From Streptomyces sp. NBRC 110028 (GTDB lineage: Bacteria > Actinomycetota > Actinomycetes > Streptomycetales > Streptomycetaceae), in the NCBI RefSeq assembly GCF_001417735.1, contig NZ_BBUZ01000049.1, positions 1-64,000 of the forward strand: 64,000 bases of DNA, read 5' to 3'. The notes beneath the pieces are model-generated. The model was not told the DNA's origin. It saw only the letters and a list, made by a program, of their open reading frames with translations, and ran no database searches. This document shows, piece after piece, positions 15,852 to 25,403 of this stretch (positions are counted from its first letter, which is position 1; each line of letters opens with the position of its first letter). The position numbers and the translations under genes were made by a program.

Positions 15852-16639
15852 TGACGACCGAGGTGCACGCACCGAACGACGCCCTGCGGGCCGTGCGGAT
15901 CGGCCTGCGGATGAGCCAGGACGACCTGGCGAAGGCACTCCGCCTGGCAGGTGTGGAGCTGGGCGAGCCGAACGAGGCCAGCAAACGGCTGGTCCAACGC
16001 TGGGAGTCCGGTATCAGCAGATCACCGAGGCCCGTCTACATCCGCGCGCTGGAGAAGGTCACAGGGGTGCCGGTCGAGTCGTTGGGCTTCGCCCCGCAGG
16101 TGCCCATGGCGCGAGTGCGGGGCGATGGGACGGGAGGCCATGACATGGCACCGAGTACGGAGGACACCATGGGCATCGCCCCCGCGTCCGCCGACACCCG
16201 GGCGGGCGGGCAGACGACGGGAGACAACTTCAGCGGCGTCTGGCTCTCCCGCTACGAGTACTACTCGTCAGGCCGTGAGGACGTCTACGAGGGCAGGCAT
16301 TACGTCGTGCTCGTCCAGCACGGCAACCGCCTGACGGGGCGGTCGCTGAACGGGGCCTCCGTGAACCCGGATTCGCCGCTCTCCCTGGACCTCACCGTCG
16401 ACCGCAGCGTGGTCACGGGCACCTGGACCGAGCAGACGGCCACGAATGGCTACTACCAGGGGGCGTGTTACCACGGCGCGATCCAGATGCTCGTGGAGCC
16501 CACCGGTCGCCGCATGGCCGGCAAGTGGGTCGGGTTCGGCAAAGACTTCGACGTCAACACCGGGCCCTGGGAACTGCGGTTGATGGACACCTCGACGTCC
16601 AAGGCAACCCTGGAGCGGTACAGCGTCCCACCGGAGTGA
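15851..16639 (+). CDS. XRE-like helix-turn-helix protein with C-terminal beta-barrel-like domain
   Basis: A 262-residue protein. The N-terminal 80 residues are an XRE-like DNA-binding domain (LRAVRIGLRMSQDDLAKAL, RLVQRWESG). After a Gly/Ala linker (about 90-125), residues 125-260 form a strand-rich domain (FSGVWLSRYEYYSS, HGNRLTGRSL, VTGTWTEQT, AGKWVGFG). It looks like a lipocalin-type barrel and could sense a hydrophobic ligand. I do not know a named family for this combination. It appears to be leaderless and stands alone. Confidence 0.75.
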   Translation: MTTEVHAPNDALRAVRIGLRMSQDDLAKALRLAGVELGEPNEASKRLVQRWESGISRSPRPVYIRALEKVTGVPVESLGFAPQVPMARVRGDGTGGHDMAPSTEDTMGIAPASADTRAGGQTTGDNFSGVWLSRYEYYSSGREDVYEGRHYVVLVQHGNRLTGRSLNGASVNPDSPLSLDLTVDRSVVTGTWTEQTATNGYYQGACYHGAIQMLVEPTGRRMAGKWVGFGKDFDVNTGPWELRLMDTSTSKATLERYSVPPE

Positions 16640-16659
16640 CCCACTCGCGGCGGAGGCGG

Positions 16660-16935
16660 TCAGGCCCGGGCGTCGGGTATGTCCGGCTTCGCGGCGCTCA
16701 GGGTGGCGCCCGGGATGACGACCAGGCGCTCGTCCGGGGCGATGCTGGCGTCCTCGGGGAGTTTCGCCCGGTAGGCGTCGGTCAGGTCGCGGCCGATGAC
16801 CGCGATGTCACCGTTGTCGAGCTGCCAGATGTCGGGGCATCCGTCGCGCCCTCCGGTCTTTCCGAGTTCGCGCGCCGATTTTCCCAATCGGCGCGCGAAC
16901 GAGGCGGACGGGTTGGCTTCCCAGGCGCGGGCCAT
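16660..16935 (-). CDS. Conserved hypothetical protein
   Basis: A 91-residue protein starting at ATG 16935 with GGAGGA seven bases upstream. The central segment CPDIWQLDNGDIAVIGRDLT and the end LVVIPGATLSAAKPDIP recur in many Streptomyces small proteins of unknown function. No signal peptide or membrane segment. It often lies beside regulatory modules like those in this region. Confidence 0.7.
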   Translation of the reverse strand: MARAWEANPSASFARRLGKSARELGKTGGRDGCPDIWQLDNGDIAVIGRDLTDAYRAKLPEDASIAPDERLVVIPGATLSAAKPDIPDARA

Positions 16936-17035
16936 CGGTTCCTCCACTGATCCGTCTGTCCGGAATGGCCAACGGTAGACAGGGAGTTCATGGGTGGCAA
17001 TGGCGCCTGGACCCCGACCGGGGGTTCTGCCCCGG

Positions 17036-18418
17036 TCAGGCCGGGGGCAGGAGCTTCTTCTGGGGCTTGCCCATGGCGTTGCGGGGGAGGGCGTCCAGGA
17101 AGCGGACCTTGCGGGGGCGCTTGTGGACGGAGAGCTGGGTGGCGACGAAGTCGATCAGGTCCTGTTCGCCGATGCCGTCGGCGACGACGTAGGCGACGAT
17201 CTGCTGGCCGAGGTCGTCGTGCGGGGCGCCGACGACCGCGGCCTCGCGGACGGCGGGGTGGTCCAGGAGGGCGTTCTCGACCTCGCCCGCGCCGATGCGG
17301 TAGCCACCGGACTTGATCATGTCGGTGGAGGCGCGGCCGACGATGCGGTGGAAGCCGTCTGGGTCGACCGCGGCGATGTCGCCGGTGCGGAACCAGCCGT
17401 CGTCGGTGTACGAACCGGCCGTGGCCTCGGGGCGGCCCAGGTAGCCGTCGAAGAGGGTGGGGCCGGTGAGCTGGAGTTCGCCGATCTCGGCGCCCTCCTC
17501 GGCGACGATCCGGGTGCGGACGCCGTTGATCGGGGTGCCGACGGAGCCGGGGCGGCGTTCGCCGTTCGCGCGGGTGGAGATGGTGATGAGGGTTTCGGTC
17601 ATGCCGTAGCGCTCGACCGGGCGCTGGCCGGTGAGCTGCTCCAGGTCGCGGAAGACCGGGGCGGGCAGCGGCGCCGAGCCGGAGACCAGGAGGCGGGCGG
17701 CGGAGAGGGCGCGGGCGGACTCGGGGTCCTGGACGACGCGGTTCCACACCGTCGGTACGCCGAAGTAGAGGCTGCCGCCCGCCGCCGCGTACGCCGCCGG
17801 GGTCGGCTTGCCGGTGTGGACGAGGCGGCTGCCCGTCCGCAGCGCGCCCAGGACGCCCAGCACCAGGCCGTGGACGTGGAACAGCGGCAGCCCGTGGACC
17901 AGGGTGTCGTCCGGCGTCCAGGCCCAGGCCTCGGCCAGCCCGTCCAGGTCGGCGGCGACCGCGCGGCGCGAGATCAGGGCGCCCTTGGGCGCGCCCGTGG
18001 TGCCGGATGTGTAGAGGATCAGCGCCGTCGACTCCGGGTCGGGCTCCGGCTTCGTCCACGCCGCCCGCTCGGTCAGGTCCACCGGGATCGTCTCGATCGG
18101 CGCCTCCACACCGGCGTCACCGGTCAGCAGCAGGGTGGCGCCCGAGTCGCGCAGGATGTGGTCGCGTTCGGCGGGCCCGGAGTCCGGCGGTACGGGGACC
18201 ACGGGCACCCCGGCGAGCAGCGCGCCGACGACCGCCGTCACCGTCTCCGCGGTCGCGGTCGCCCGGACCGCGACGACCGGCGCCCCGGCCACCCGGGCGG
18301 CCACCACGCCCGCGGCGCCCAGCAGTTCCTCGCGCGAGAGGGCACGGCCGCCGACGGTGAGCGCGTCGGGGCGGTCACCGTCCGGTGCGGCGAGCGAGGT
18401 GAGGAGAGGTGCGGTCAC
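17036..18418 (-). CDS. MatB-like malonyl/methylmalonyl-CoA synthetase (acyl-CoA ligase)
   Basis: A 460-residue ANL-superfamily ligase. The AMP-binding motif is YTSGTTGAPKGA (about 135-146), then LPLFHVHGLVLG, ERYGMTETL, WFRTGDIA, and the C-terminal catalytic lysine in RNAMGKPQKK. Length and sequence are very like Streptomyces MatB, which activates malonate or methylmalonate with ATP and CoA to supply polyketide extender units. A similar short-chain acid substrate is likely. It is divergent from the small membrane protein at 18503. Confidence 0.88.
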   Translation of the reverse strand: MTAPLLTSLAAPDGDRPDALTVGGRALSREELLGAAGVVAARVAGAPVVAVRATATAETVTAVVGALLAGVPVVPVPPDSGPAERDHILRDSGATLLLTGDAGVEAPIETIPVDLTERAAWTKPEPDPESTALILYTSGTTGAPKGALISRRAVAADLDGLAEAWAWTPDDTLVHGLPLFHVHGLVLGVLGALRTGSRLVHTGKPTPAAYAAAGGSLYFGVPTVWNRVVQDPESARALSAARLLVSGSAPLPAPVFRDLEQLTGQRPVERYGMTETLITISTRANGERRPGSVGTPINGVRTRIVAEEGAEIGELQLTGPTLFDGYLGRPEATAGSYTDDGWFRTGDIAAVDPDGFHRIVGRASTDMIKSGGYRIGAGEVENALLDHPAVREAAVVGAPHDDLGQQIVAYVVADGIGEQDLIDFVATQLSVHKRPRKVRFLDALPRNAMGKPQKKLLPPA

Positions 18419-18502
18419 GGAACTGACTCCTTTCGGGCCCCCTGTGCCTTTCGGGGGCTGGCCCTACCGACACAGCGTCCCCGTGACCGTACCTTCGTAC
18501 CC

Positions 18503-18916
18503 ATGAATGCCCGTGACCCGGAGCTGAAAAGGGAACTCGACGCGACCCTGCAGGCCCGCAAGGAGCTGGGCGCGGAGTACGAGTCGGAACTGATCGACGC
18601 CTTCCTGGAGAAGGTCCAGCAGCGCTTCGACGCCACGTCGGACCGGGAGTTGCGACGGCAGCAGGCGGAACGCCAGATGGCCGCCGCGCGCGGCGCGCGC
18701 CCGTACGCGGGCGGGGACGGGGAGGCGGCGGGGGTGGGGCTCGGCGAGCGGTTCGCGTTCGTCGGGGTGTCCCTGGTGCTCGCGGTGCCGCTGTCGGCGA
18801 TCGGCGCGGTCAACGCCGGGGAGAGCGGGCTGTTGATCACCTGGGCCGGGATCGTCGGCGTCAACGCGGTCCACGCGCTGGGCCTGTTCTCCCGGTTCCG
18901 CCGGGAGAAGAGCTGA
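18503..18916 (+). CDS. Small integral membrane protein
   Basis: A 137-residue protein from ATG 18503. The first 75 residues are charged and helical (LKRELDATLQARKELGAEYE). Two hydrophobic segments follow (about 82-102 and 108-128) and then a basic end. Function unknown; the architecture resembles other small two-segment membrane proteins of Streptomyces. There is no clear ribosome site, so translation may be leaderless. Confidence 0.75.
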   Translation: MNARDPELKRELDATLQARKELGAEYESELIDAFLEKVQQRFDATSDRELRRQQAERQMAAARGARPYAGGDGEAAGVGLGERFAFVGVSLVLAVPLSAIGAVNAGESGLLITWAGIVGVNAVHALGLFSRFRREKS

Positions 18917-18925
18917 AGAGTAAGC

Positions 18926-18983
18926 GCGGGAACCGCCGCACCCCGGCAGCGTGTGCCGAGGGCGGGACGACGGCGGTTCCCGC
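18926..18983. terminator. Long-loop hairpin after the membrane protein gene
   Basis: A perfect 13-base stem, GCGGGAACCGCCG / CGGCGGTTCCCGC, with a 32-base loop, ten bases after the stop. The rest of the gap to 19171 shows no gene. Confidence 0.5.
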
Positions 18984-19170
18984 GTGGACGCGGTGGCCGC
19001 GTCCTGGGCGACTGTGGAGGTCCGGGAGCCGCTCCGGATGTCCTGGTCGCCGCATTCAGGGTGTCGGTGTCGTCCGTTCCGACATCCCCTAATCTGCCGG
19101 AGCGGTGTTAACGCTGTGCTGCGGGCGCGTGACGCTCACGTACCACTTCGCCGAAGCGCCGACCCGGGGC

Positions 19171-20556
19171 TCACTTCGCGCCGTTGGCCAGGTAGGCGAG
19201 CAGGTCCTGCCGGCTCACCACGCCCTTGGGCTTGCCCTCCACCAGCACGACCGCCGCGTCCGCCCGGCCCAGGACGGCCATCAGGTCCTCGACCGCCTCG
19301 CCCGAGCCGACGTGCGGCAGGGGCGGGCTCATGTGCTTCTCCAGCGGGTCGTCGAGGGAGGCGCGCTGGGCGAACAGGGCGTCCAGCAGTTCGCGTTCCA
19401 CGACGGAGCCGATGACCTCGGCGGCCATCACGTCGGGGTGTCCGGCGCCGGGCTTCACGATGGGCATCTGCGAGACGCCGTACTCCCGCAGGACCTCGAT
19501 CGCCTCCCCGACGGTCTCCTCGGGGTGCATGTGGACGAGCGACGGCAGCCCGCCCGCCTTGCCCTGGAGGACGTCACCGACGCGCACGGCCGGGCCGTCC
19601 TCCTCCAGGAAGCCGTAGTCGGCCATCCACTCGTCGTTGAAGATCTTGGAGAGGTAGCCGCGGCCGCTGTCCGGGAGCAGCACGACGACCACGTCGTCCG
19701 GGCCGAGCCCCTCGGCGATCTTGAGCGCGCCGACGACCGCCATACCGCAGGAGCCGCCGACCAGCAGCCCCTCCTCCTTGGCGAGCCGCCGGGTCATCTG
19801 GAAGGCGTCCTTGTCGGATACGGCGACGATCTCGTCGGCGATGGTCCGGTCGTACGCGGTGGGCCAGAAGTCCTCGCCGACGCCCTCGATCAGGTACGGG
19901 CGCCCGGTGCCGCCGGAGTAGACGGAGCCCTCGGGGTCGGCGCCGATGACCTTGACCCGGCCCTCGCTCGCTTCCTTCAGATAACGGCCGGTGCCGCTGA
20001 TCGTCCCGCCGGTGCCGACGCCCGCCACGAAGTGGGTGATCTTGCCTTCGGTCTGTTCCCACAGCTCGGGGCCGGTGCTCTCGTAGTGGGAGCGCGGGTT
20101 GTCGGGGTTGCTGTACTGGTCGGGCTTCCAGGCGCCGGGGGTCTCGCGCACCAGGCGGTCGGAGACGTTGTAGTACGAGTCGGGGTGCTCGGGGTCGACG
20201 GCGGTCGGGCAGACGACGACCTCGGCGCCGTACGCCCGCAGCACGTTGATCTTGTCGGTGGAGACCTTGTCCGGGCAGACGAACACGCACTTGTAGCCCT
20301 TGCGCTGGGCGACCATCGCCAGACCCACACCGGTGTTGCCGGAGGTCGGCTCGACGATCGTGCCTCCGGGCTTCAGCGCGCCGGACGCCTCCGCCGCCTC
20401 GATCATGCGTACCGCGATGCGGTCCTTCACCGAGCCGCCGGGGTTGAAGTATTCGACCTTGGCCAGAACGGTCGCCCGGATGCCCTCGGTCACGGTGTTG
20501 AGCTTGACCAGCGGGGTGTTGCCGACCAGCTCAATCATCGATTCGTAGTACTGCAC
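19171..20556 (-). CDS. Cystathionine beta-synthase
   Basis: A 461-residue PLP enzyme with two CBS domains. The PLP lysine is in NPGGSVKDRIA, the phosphate loop is GTGGTISGTG, and PTSGNTGVGLA binds the substrate carboxylate. Residues about 335-460 hold the CBS pair. It joins serine and homocysteine in transsulfuration. The start is GTG 20556 (QYYESMIELVGNTPLVKLN), five bases after AGGAG. It is divergent from the SGNH hydrolase gene. Confidence 0.93.
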   Translation of the reverse strand: MQYYESMIELVGNTPLVKLNTVTEGIRATVLAKVEYFNPGGSVKDRIAVRMIEAAEASGALKPGGTIVEPTSGNTGVGLAMVAQRKGYKCVFVCPDKVSTDKINVLRAYGAEVVVCPTAVDPEHPDSYYNVSDRLVRETPGAWKPDQYSNPDNPRSHYESTGPELWEQTEGKITHFVAGVGTGGTISGTGRYLKEASEGRVKVIGADPEGSVYSGGTGRPYLIEGVGEDFWPTAYDRTIADEIVAVSDKDAFQMTRRLAKEEGLLVGGSCGMAVVGALKIAEGLGPDDVVVVLLPDSGRGYLSKIFNDEWMADYGFLEEDGPAVRVGDVLQGKAGGLPSLVHMHPEETVGEAIEVLREYGVSQMPIVKPGAGHPDVMAAEVIGSVVERELLDALFAQRASLDDPLEKHMSPPLPHVGSGEAVEDLMAVLGRADAAVVLVEGKPKGVVSRQDLLAYLANGAK

Positions 20557-20746
20557 GCCAGCTCCTGGTCCGGAATCCGCGGGATCTCCGCGTCGGGACG
20601 GCCGCGTCGCGGGCCCTTGGAGCCAGCTTATTGCGCGGAACCGCCCGGCGGCCCGGGTGGTTGTGGACGAGCACGTGGGGGGCACCAACTGGTCAGCAAG
20701 GCGTACAAAGGTACAGAAGGCGTTCGGACGGAGGTGGGCTGGACCC

Positions 20747-21751
20747 ATGTCGATGTCGAGGGCGAGGGTTGCGCGGCGGATCGCGGCCGCGGCGGCGTAC
20801 GGGGGCGGCGGGATCGGCCTGCTGGGCGGGGTGACCGCCGTGCTGTTGCTCACCGAGGTGTCACTCGCGAAACGGATCGTGGGCGGATCGGAGGAGGCTC
20901 CGCCGCGCGCGGACGGCCGCTACGGCTTCGCCTTCGCCCGAAGGACCGGCCAGCCCCCGCTGCGGCTGGCCTTTCTCGGCGACTCCACGGCCGCCGGACA
21001 GGGCGTCCACCGCCCCAGTCAGACGCCGGGAGCGCTGCTGGCCTCGGGGCTCGCGGCGGTGGCGGAACGCCCGGTGGACCTGCGGAACGTGGCGCTTCCC
21101 GGCGCGCAGTCCAGCGACCTGGAGCGGCAGGTCACGCTGGTGCTGGACGATCCGGAGCAGCTGCCGGACGTCTGCGTCATCATGATCGGCGCGAATGACG
21201 TCACCGGCCGGATGCCACCCGCCCAGTCCGTGCGGCTGCTGGCGGAGGCGGTGCGGCGGCTGCGCGAGGCGGGGTGCGAGGTCGTGGTCGGTACCTGCCC
21301 CGACCTGGGCACCATCGAGCCCGTCTACCAGCCCCTGCGCTTCGTCGCCCGCCGTCTCAGCCGCCAGCTGGCGGCGGCGCAGACGATCGGGGTGGTCGAG
21401 CAGGGCGGCCGTACGGTGTCGCTGGGCGATCTGCTGGGGCCGGAGTTCGCGGCCAATCCGCGGGAGCTGTTCGGGCCGGACAACTACCACCCCTCGGCGG
21501 AGGGGTACGCCACGGCCGCGATGGCCGTGCTGCCCACGCTGTGCGACACGCTCGGGCTGTGGCCGGAGGAGGCGCCGGAGACGCGCGACGAGGGCATCCT
21601 GCCGGTGGCCAAGGCGGCGGCCGAGGCCGCGGCGGAGGGCGGCACCGAGGTGACGGCGGCCCGTGGGCCGTGGGCCCGGCTGCTACGCCGCGGCCGGCCC
21701 GCCGGCGAGGACACGGCCCCGGCCCCCTCGCCCCCACCGGTCACCCACTGA
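20747..21751 (+). CDS. Secreted or membrane-anchored SGNH/GDSL hydrolase
   Basis: A 334-residue protein from ATG 20747 with GGAGG upstream. A hydrophobic segment (about 12-36) anchors or exports it. The SGNH blocks are all present: FLGDSTAAG (catalytic Ser), NVALPGAQSSDL, MIGANDVT and DNYHPSAEGY (catalytic Asp/His). It should hydrolyse an ester of unknown nature outside the membrane. It ends in an Ala/Pro-rich tail and is followed by a long gene-free GC-rich stretch. Confidence 0.9.
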   Translation: MSMSRARVARRIAAAAAYGGGGIGLLGGVTAVLLLTEVSLAKRIVGGSEEAPPRADGRYGFAFARRTGQPPLRLAFLGDSTAAGQGVHRPSQTPGALLASGLAAVAERPVDLRNVALPGAQSSDLERQVTLVLDDPEQLPDVCVIMIGANDVTGRMPPAQSVRLLAEAVRRLREAGCEVVVGTCPDLGTIEPVYQPLRFVARRLSRQLAAAQTIGVVEQGGRTVSLGDLLGPEFAANPRELFGPDNYHPSAEGYATAAMAVLPTLCDTLGLWPEEAPETRDEGILPVAKAAAEAAAEGGTEVTAARGPWARLLRRGRPAGEDTAPAPSPPPVTH

Positions 21752-22490
21752 GCGGCGCTTTCCCCCACCCCCGCCGCCGGGCGGGGGCTCCGCCCCCACA
21801 CCCCCGCTCCTCAATCGCCGGAGGAGGCTGGGGTGCTGCGTCTGCTCCGCGATCGCACCCCGGTGGGGCGGGTCCCACAACACACCCCGGAGGCCCGGAC
21901 GCGCTCCCGACCGGCACGCCCGGTCGGGGCAGGGCGATGGGCCTCTGTCCCGGGCTCACGGCCCGGTTCGGCCGGACAGCGGCCTCTTTCCGTCCCGAAC
22001 CGGCCGCCCCGGCCCGGGCGACGGGCCGGGGGGCTCCCGGAAGCGCTGGGCGACGGGCCTCCGGCCCGGACCACGCCCCGGAGGGGCCAGCGCCTCCGCC
22101 CGGCCGCCGCGCCCCTGGCGGGGCCGGGTGCCGGGCCCCGAACCCGCAGTCCCGACGGCCGGATGGCGGCCCCCTCCGGCCCCGCCCCCAGGCCGGAACC
22201 GGCGACATCCCGGGCCGGCGCCCCTGGGCCGGACAGCGGCCTCTCTGTCCCGGGCCGGCCGCCCCGGGCGCTGCGCCTCGCCGTCCGCGCGGAGCCCCGG
22301 CAGGGCACCGGGGCGCAGCCCCGGGGCCGGGGAGGGGCGGGGTGGGGGACGAGGCCCCGGGCCAGGCGGCTGAGCGTACGCTTGGAAAAAAGAGTTCCGC
22401 GTCACAGCACGCGCCCCGTGACCCCCGCTCTACGTCCGGGTAACTTCCCTCACAGTCCCAGTCGCTCCCCCGATCCGCCCCATGGAGCCG
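21752..22490. repeat. Gene-free, extremely GC-rich spacer with imperfect repeats
   Basis: No credible gene lies in these 740 bases. The start holds the GGGGGCTCCGCCCCC-type palindrome and CTCAATCGCCGGAGGAGG, sequences that recur between Streptomyces genes. An imperfect direct repeat of about 40 bases (GCCGGACAGCGGCCTCT...CCGGCCGCCCC) occurs at 21971-22010 and 22229-22264. Open frames here are by-products of high GC. Confidence 0.6.
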
Positions 22491-22492
22491 TG

Positions 22493-23713
22493 ATGCCCGA
22501 AGCCGTGATCGTCTCTGCCGCCCGTTCGCCCATCGGCCGTGCCTTCAAGGGGTCGCTCAAGGATCTGCGCCCCGACGACCTGACCGCCGAGATCATTCAG
22601 GCCGCGCTCGCCAAGGTTCCGCAGCTGGATCCGCGGGAGATCGACGACCTGATGCTCGGCTGTGGGCTGCCGGGTGGGGAGCAGGGGCACAACCTGGGGC
22701 GGATCGTGGCCGTGCAGATGGGGATGGACCATCTGCCCGGGTGCACGATCACCCGGTACTGCTCCTCGTCCCTGCAGACCTCGCGGATGGCGCTGCACGC
22801 CATCAAGGCGGGTGAGGGGGACGTGTTCATCTCGGCGGGCGTCGAGATGGTCTCGCGCAGCGTCAAGGGCACCTCGGACGGGCTGCCGGACACCCACAAC
22901 CCGCTGTTCGCCGACGCCGAGGCCCGGACGGCCGCGCGGGCCGAGCAGGCGGGCACCGACTGGCACGATCCGCGCGAGGACGGGCTGATCCCGGACGCGT
23001 ACATCGCGATGGGGCAGACCGCCGAGAACCTGGCCCGGCTCAAGGGGATCACCCGCGAGGACATGGACGCGTTCGGCGTGCGGTCCCAGAACCTCGCCGA
23101 GGAGGCCATCAAGAAGGGCTTCTGGGAGCGCGAGATCACCCCTGTGACGACCCCCGACGGCACCGTGGTGGCCACGGACGACGGGCCGCGCGCGGGGACC
23201 ACACTGGAGGGCGTACAGGGCCTGAAGCCGGTGTTCCGCCCCGACGGCCTGGTCACCGCGGGCAACTGCTGCCCGCTGAACGACGGCGCCGCCGCGCTGG
23301 TGATCATGTCCGACACCAAGGCGCGTGAGCTGGGCATCACCCCGCTGGCCCGGATCGTGTCCACCGGTGTCTCCGGCCTCTCCCCCGAGATCATGGGGTA
23401 CGGACCGGTCGAGGCGTCCAAGCAGGCGCTGGCCCGGGCCGGGATGGCGATCGGCGACATCGACCTGGTGGAGATCAACGAGGCGTTCGCCGCCCAGGTC
23501 ATCCCGTCCTACCGGGACCTCGGCATCGACCTGGACCGGCTCAATGTCAACGGTGGCGCGATCGCGGTGGGCCACCCGTTCGGCATGACCGGCGCCCGGA
23601 TCACCGGCACGCTGATCAACTCGCTGCAGTTCCACGACAAGCAGTTCGGTCTGGAGACCATGTGCGTCGGCGGCGGGCAGGGCATGGCGATGGTCATCGA
23701 GCGCCTGAGCTGA
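22493..23713 (+). CDS. Acetyl-CoA C-acyltransferase (thiolase)
   Basis: A 406-residue thiolase from ATG 22493 with GGAG close upstream. The nucleophile is Cys90 (ITRYCSSSLQ). NEAFAAQ, GHPFGMTGAR (His base) and CVGGGQGMAM (second Cys) complete the active site. It acts in fatty acid breakdown or acetoacetyl-CoA metabolism; chain-length preference is not readable. It stands alone between the GC-rich spacer and a terminator hairpin. Confidence 0.94.
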   Translation: MPEAVIVSAARSPIGRAFKGSLKDLRPDDLTAEIIQAALAKVPQLDPREIDDLMLGCGLPGGEQGHNLGRIVAVQMGMDHLPGCTITRYCSSSLQTSRMALHAIKAGEGDVFISAGVEMVSRSVKGTSDGLPDTHNPLFADAEARTAARAEQAGTDWHDPREDGLIPDAYIAMGQTAENLARLKGITREDMDAFGVRSQNLAEEAIKKGFWEREITPVTTPDGTVVATDDGPRAGTTLEGVQGLKPVFRPDGLVTAGNCCPLNDGAAALVIMSDTKARELGITPLARIVSTGVSGLSPEIMGYGPVEASKQALARAGMAIGDIDLVEINEAFAAQVIPSYRDLGIDLDRLNVNGGAIAVGHPFGMTGARITGTLINSLQFHDKQFGLETMCVGGGQGMAMVIERLS

Positions 23714-23773
23714 TCCGGGCGGCCGGGCCGGACTCCGGCGGATACACGGCCCGAGCGCGAGTTGTGACCCAAT

Positions 23774-23806
23774 CTCCCCCAGGATGTGACCAACGTCCTG
23801 GGGGAG
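23774..23806 (+). terminator. Hairpin after the thiolase gene
   Basis: A perfect 11-base stem, CTCCCCCAGGA / TCCTGGGGGAG, with an 11-base loop. Confidence 0.6.
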
Positions 23807-23957
23807 CCGCGTCTGCCCAGGTCAGCGGCGGTGGACGGGCCCTTCCCCGGCATGGACTTCGGTCCGCTGGACGACGTCACGGCCTGACGTCGAGAGGCGA
23901 TCCGGGTCAAGCTGAGGTAGGAATTCGGGGGATCGACAGCAATCGGGAGTTACGTCA

Positions 23958-24926
23958 GTGAGCCCCATGACCCTTGCCCTCCTGCTGGCCGCGGCGGCCG
24001 CCACGGCCACCGGCGCCGCAGCCCTGCACACCGCGCGCGGAGTGCGGCGGCAGATCACCGAGCTGCGCGCCGAACTGGCCGCCACGGTCGCCGCCGCCAC
24101 CGCTGCCGGCCGGGCGGACCGGTCCGGGGAGGACGCCGTCGCGGTGCCCGCCGCCCGCGCCACTCCGGCCGCCGAGATACGGGCGGCCGTCGCCGACGCG
24201 CTCGCCGAGGAGCGGGAGCGCGAGCTGGCCGAGGCCCGGGCGTTCTGGGCCGCCCAGGAGGCGCGGGACTCGGCCGGGTCGTCCGACGCCCCCTCGCTGC
24301 TCGGCGGGCTGGCCGGGCTCGTCGAGGACGACCGGCACGACGCGCCGCACGACGCGCAGCTCTTCGTGCCCCGCCAGGCCGACCTGGCGGGCCTTGAGCC
24401 CCTGCTCGGGCTGGACGCGCTGGGGCCGGACGCCCGCGACCGCGCCCGCGACTCCGCGGCGGAGCAGGAGCCGGAGGACCCGATGGAGCTGGAGGTGGGC
24501 GCCGAGGTCGGCGCGGAGCTGGGCGCCGAGGCGGAGCAGGAGGCCGAGGCGGTCGAGTCGCCCGAGCTGGCCGCCGCCCGCCGCCGCCACCCCTCGCACC
24601 CCGACTTCGCGCCCTCGTCGCCGATCGCCGACCACGACCGGACGGTGGCCCGGCTGACCGAGCTGGCGGAGGCCCGTACGCCGCTGGCGGACGTACGCCC
24701 CGGGCCGCTCGGCACGCTCGACGTGTACGTCTTCGCCGACGGCACCACGATCTGCATGACCCCCGGCCACCGGGAGACGGCCGAGCGGCTGGCGGACGCC
24801 CTGCGCGAGGGCACCGCCCCGGTGCTGCTCGGCGGCTCGGGCGTCTCGGGCGCGTACGCGCTCACCTTCGGCTGCGGGGACGAGAACGTGTACGTCCTCG
24901 CCGACCGCGTCATCGCCTCGCTGTGA
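23958..24926 (+). CDS. Conserved membrane-anchored protein of unknown function
   Basis: A 322-residue protein from GTG 23958. It has an N-terminal hydrophobic helix (about 5-24) and an Ala/Glu-rich, probably coiled-coil stretch (25-105). A very acidic repetitive middle follows (ELEVGAEVGAELGAEAEQE). The globular C-terminal domain is about 215-322 (TLDVYVFADGTTICMTPGH, LTFGCGDENVYVLADRV). I do not recognise a characterised family. The following gene converges 16 bases away. Confidence 0.7.
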   Translation: MSPMTLALLLAAAAATATGAAALHTARGVRRQITELRAELAATVAAATAAGRADRSGEDAVAVPAARATPAAEIRAAVADALAEERERELAEARAFWAAQEARDSAGSSDAPSLLGGLAGLVEDDRHDAPHDAQLFVPRQADLAGLEPLLGLDALGPDARDRARDSAAEQEPEDPMELEVGAEVGAELGAEAEQEAEAVESPELAAARRRHPSHPDFAPSSPIADHDRTVARLTELAEARTPLADVRPGPLGTLDVYVFADGTTICMTPGHRETAERLADALREGTAPVLLGGSGVSGAYALTFGCGDENVYVLADRVIASL

Positions 24927-24941
24927 CGCCGTGAAGCGGCC

Positions 24942-25304
24942 TCAGAGGCCGCAGCGCCCGGCTGTCGCCTCGACCAGCGCGACCGCTTCGGATATGCGCC
25001 CGCTTCCCGTGTCCGCGGCGCCACCCGGCGCGTGCTCCAGCGCGTGCACCAAATCATGACCGGCCACCGCGAGCTGGTCGGCGATCACGAAGACCCCCGC
25101 GTCCGGCATGATCCGCGGCGGGTTCCCGGGTTCCTCCAGACACTGGGCCCGCACCGACAATTCCCTCGCCAGGGCCAGTCCTTCGGCCGCCGCTCCCTGG
25201 TGCAGCCGGGACTGCGGGAGGGCGCGCAGCCGGTCGGCGAGACGGTCCACGGCACGGAGCAACGGGGTCGCATCATCCACGACGAGAGCGTATGCGCCAC
25301 CCAC
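24942..25304 (-). CDS. Conserved hypothetical protein
   Basis: A 120-residue mainly helical protein (LLRAVDRLADRLRALPQSRLHQGAAAEGLALARELS). I chose GTG 25304 because the conserved part begins GGAYALVVDD; the frame is open to 25328. No signal peptide or known motif. Function unknown. Confidence 0.6.
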   Translation of the reverse strand: MGGAYALVVDDATPLLRAVDRLADRLRALPQSRLHQGAAAEGLALARELSVRAQCLEEPGNPPRIMPDAGVFVIADQLAVAGHDLVHALEHAPGGAADTGSGRISEAVALVEATAGRCGL

Positions 25305-25403
25305 GGACTGTTGCCAACGGCCGAACACTCAGGCACGGTGAGCTGAAGGACCCCACCCGGGTGATTGAACCCGGGTCCGGAATGGACGCGTCCGGAGGCG
25401 CCG

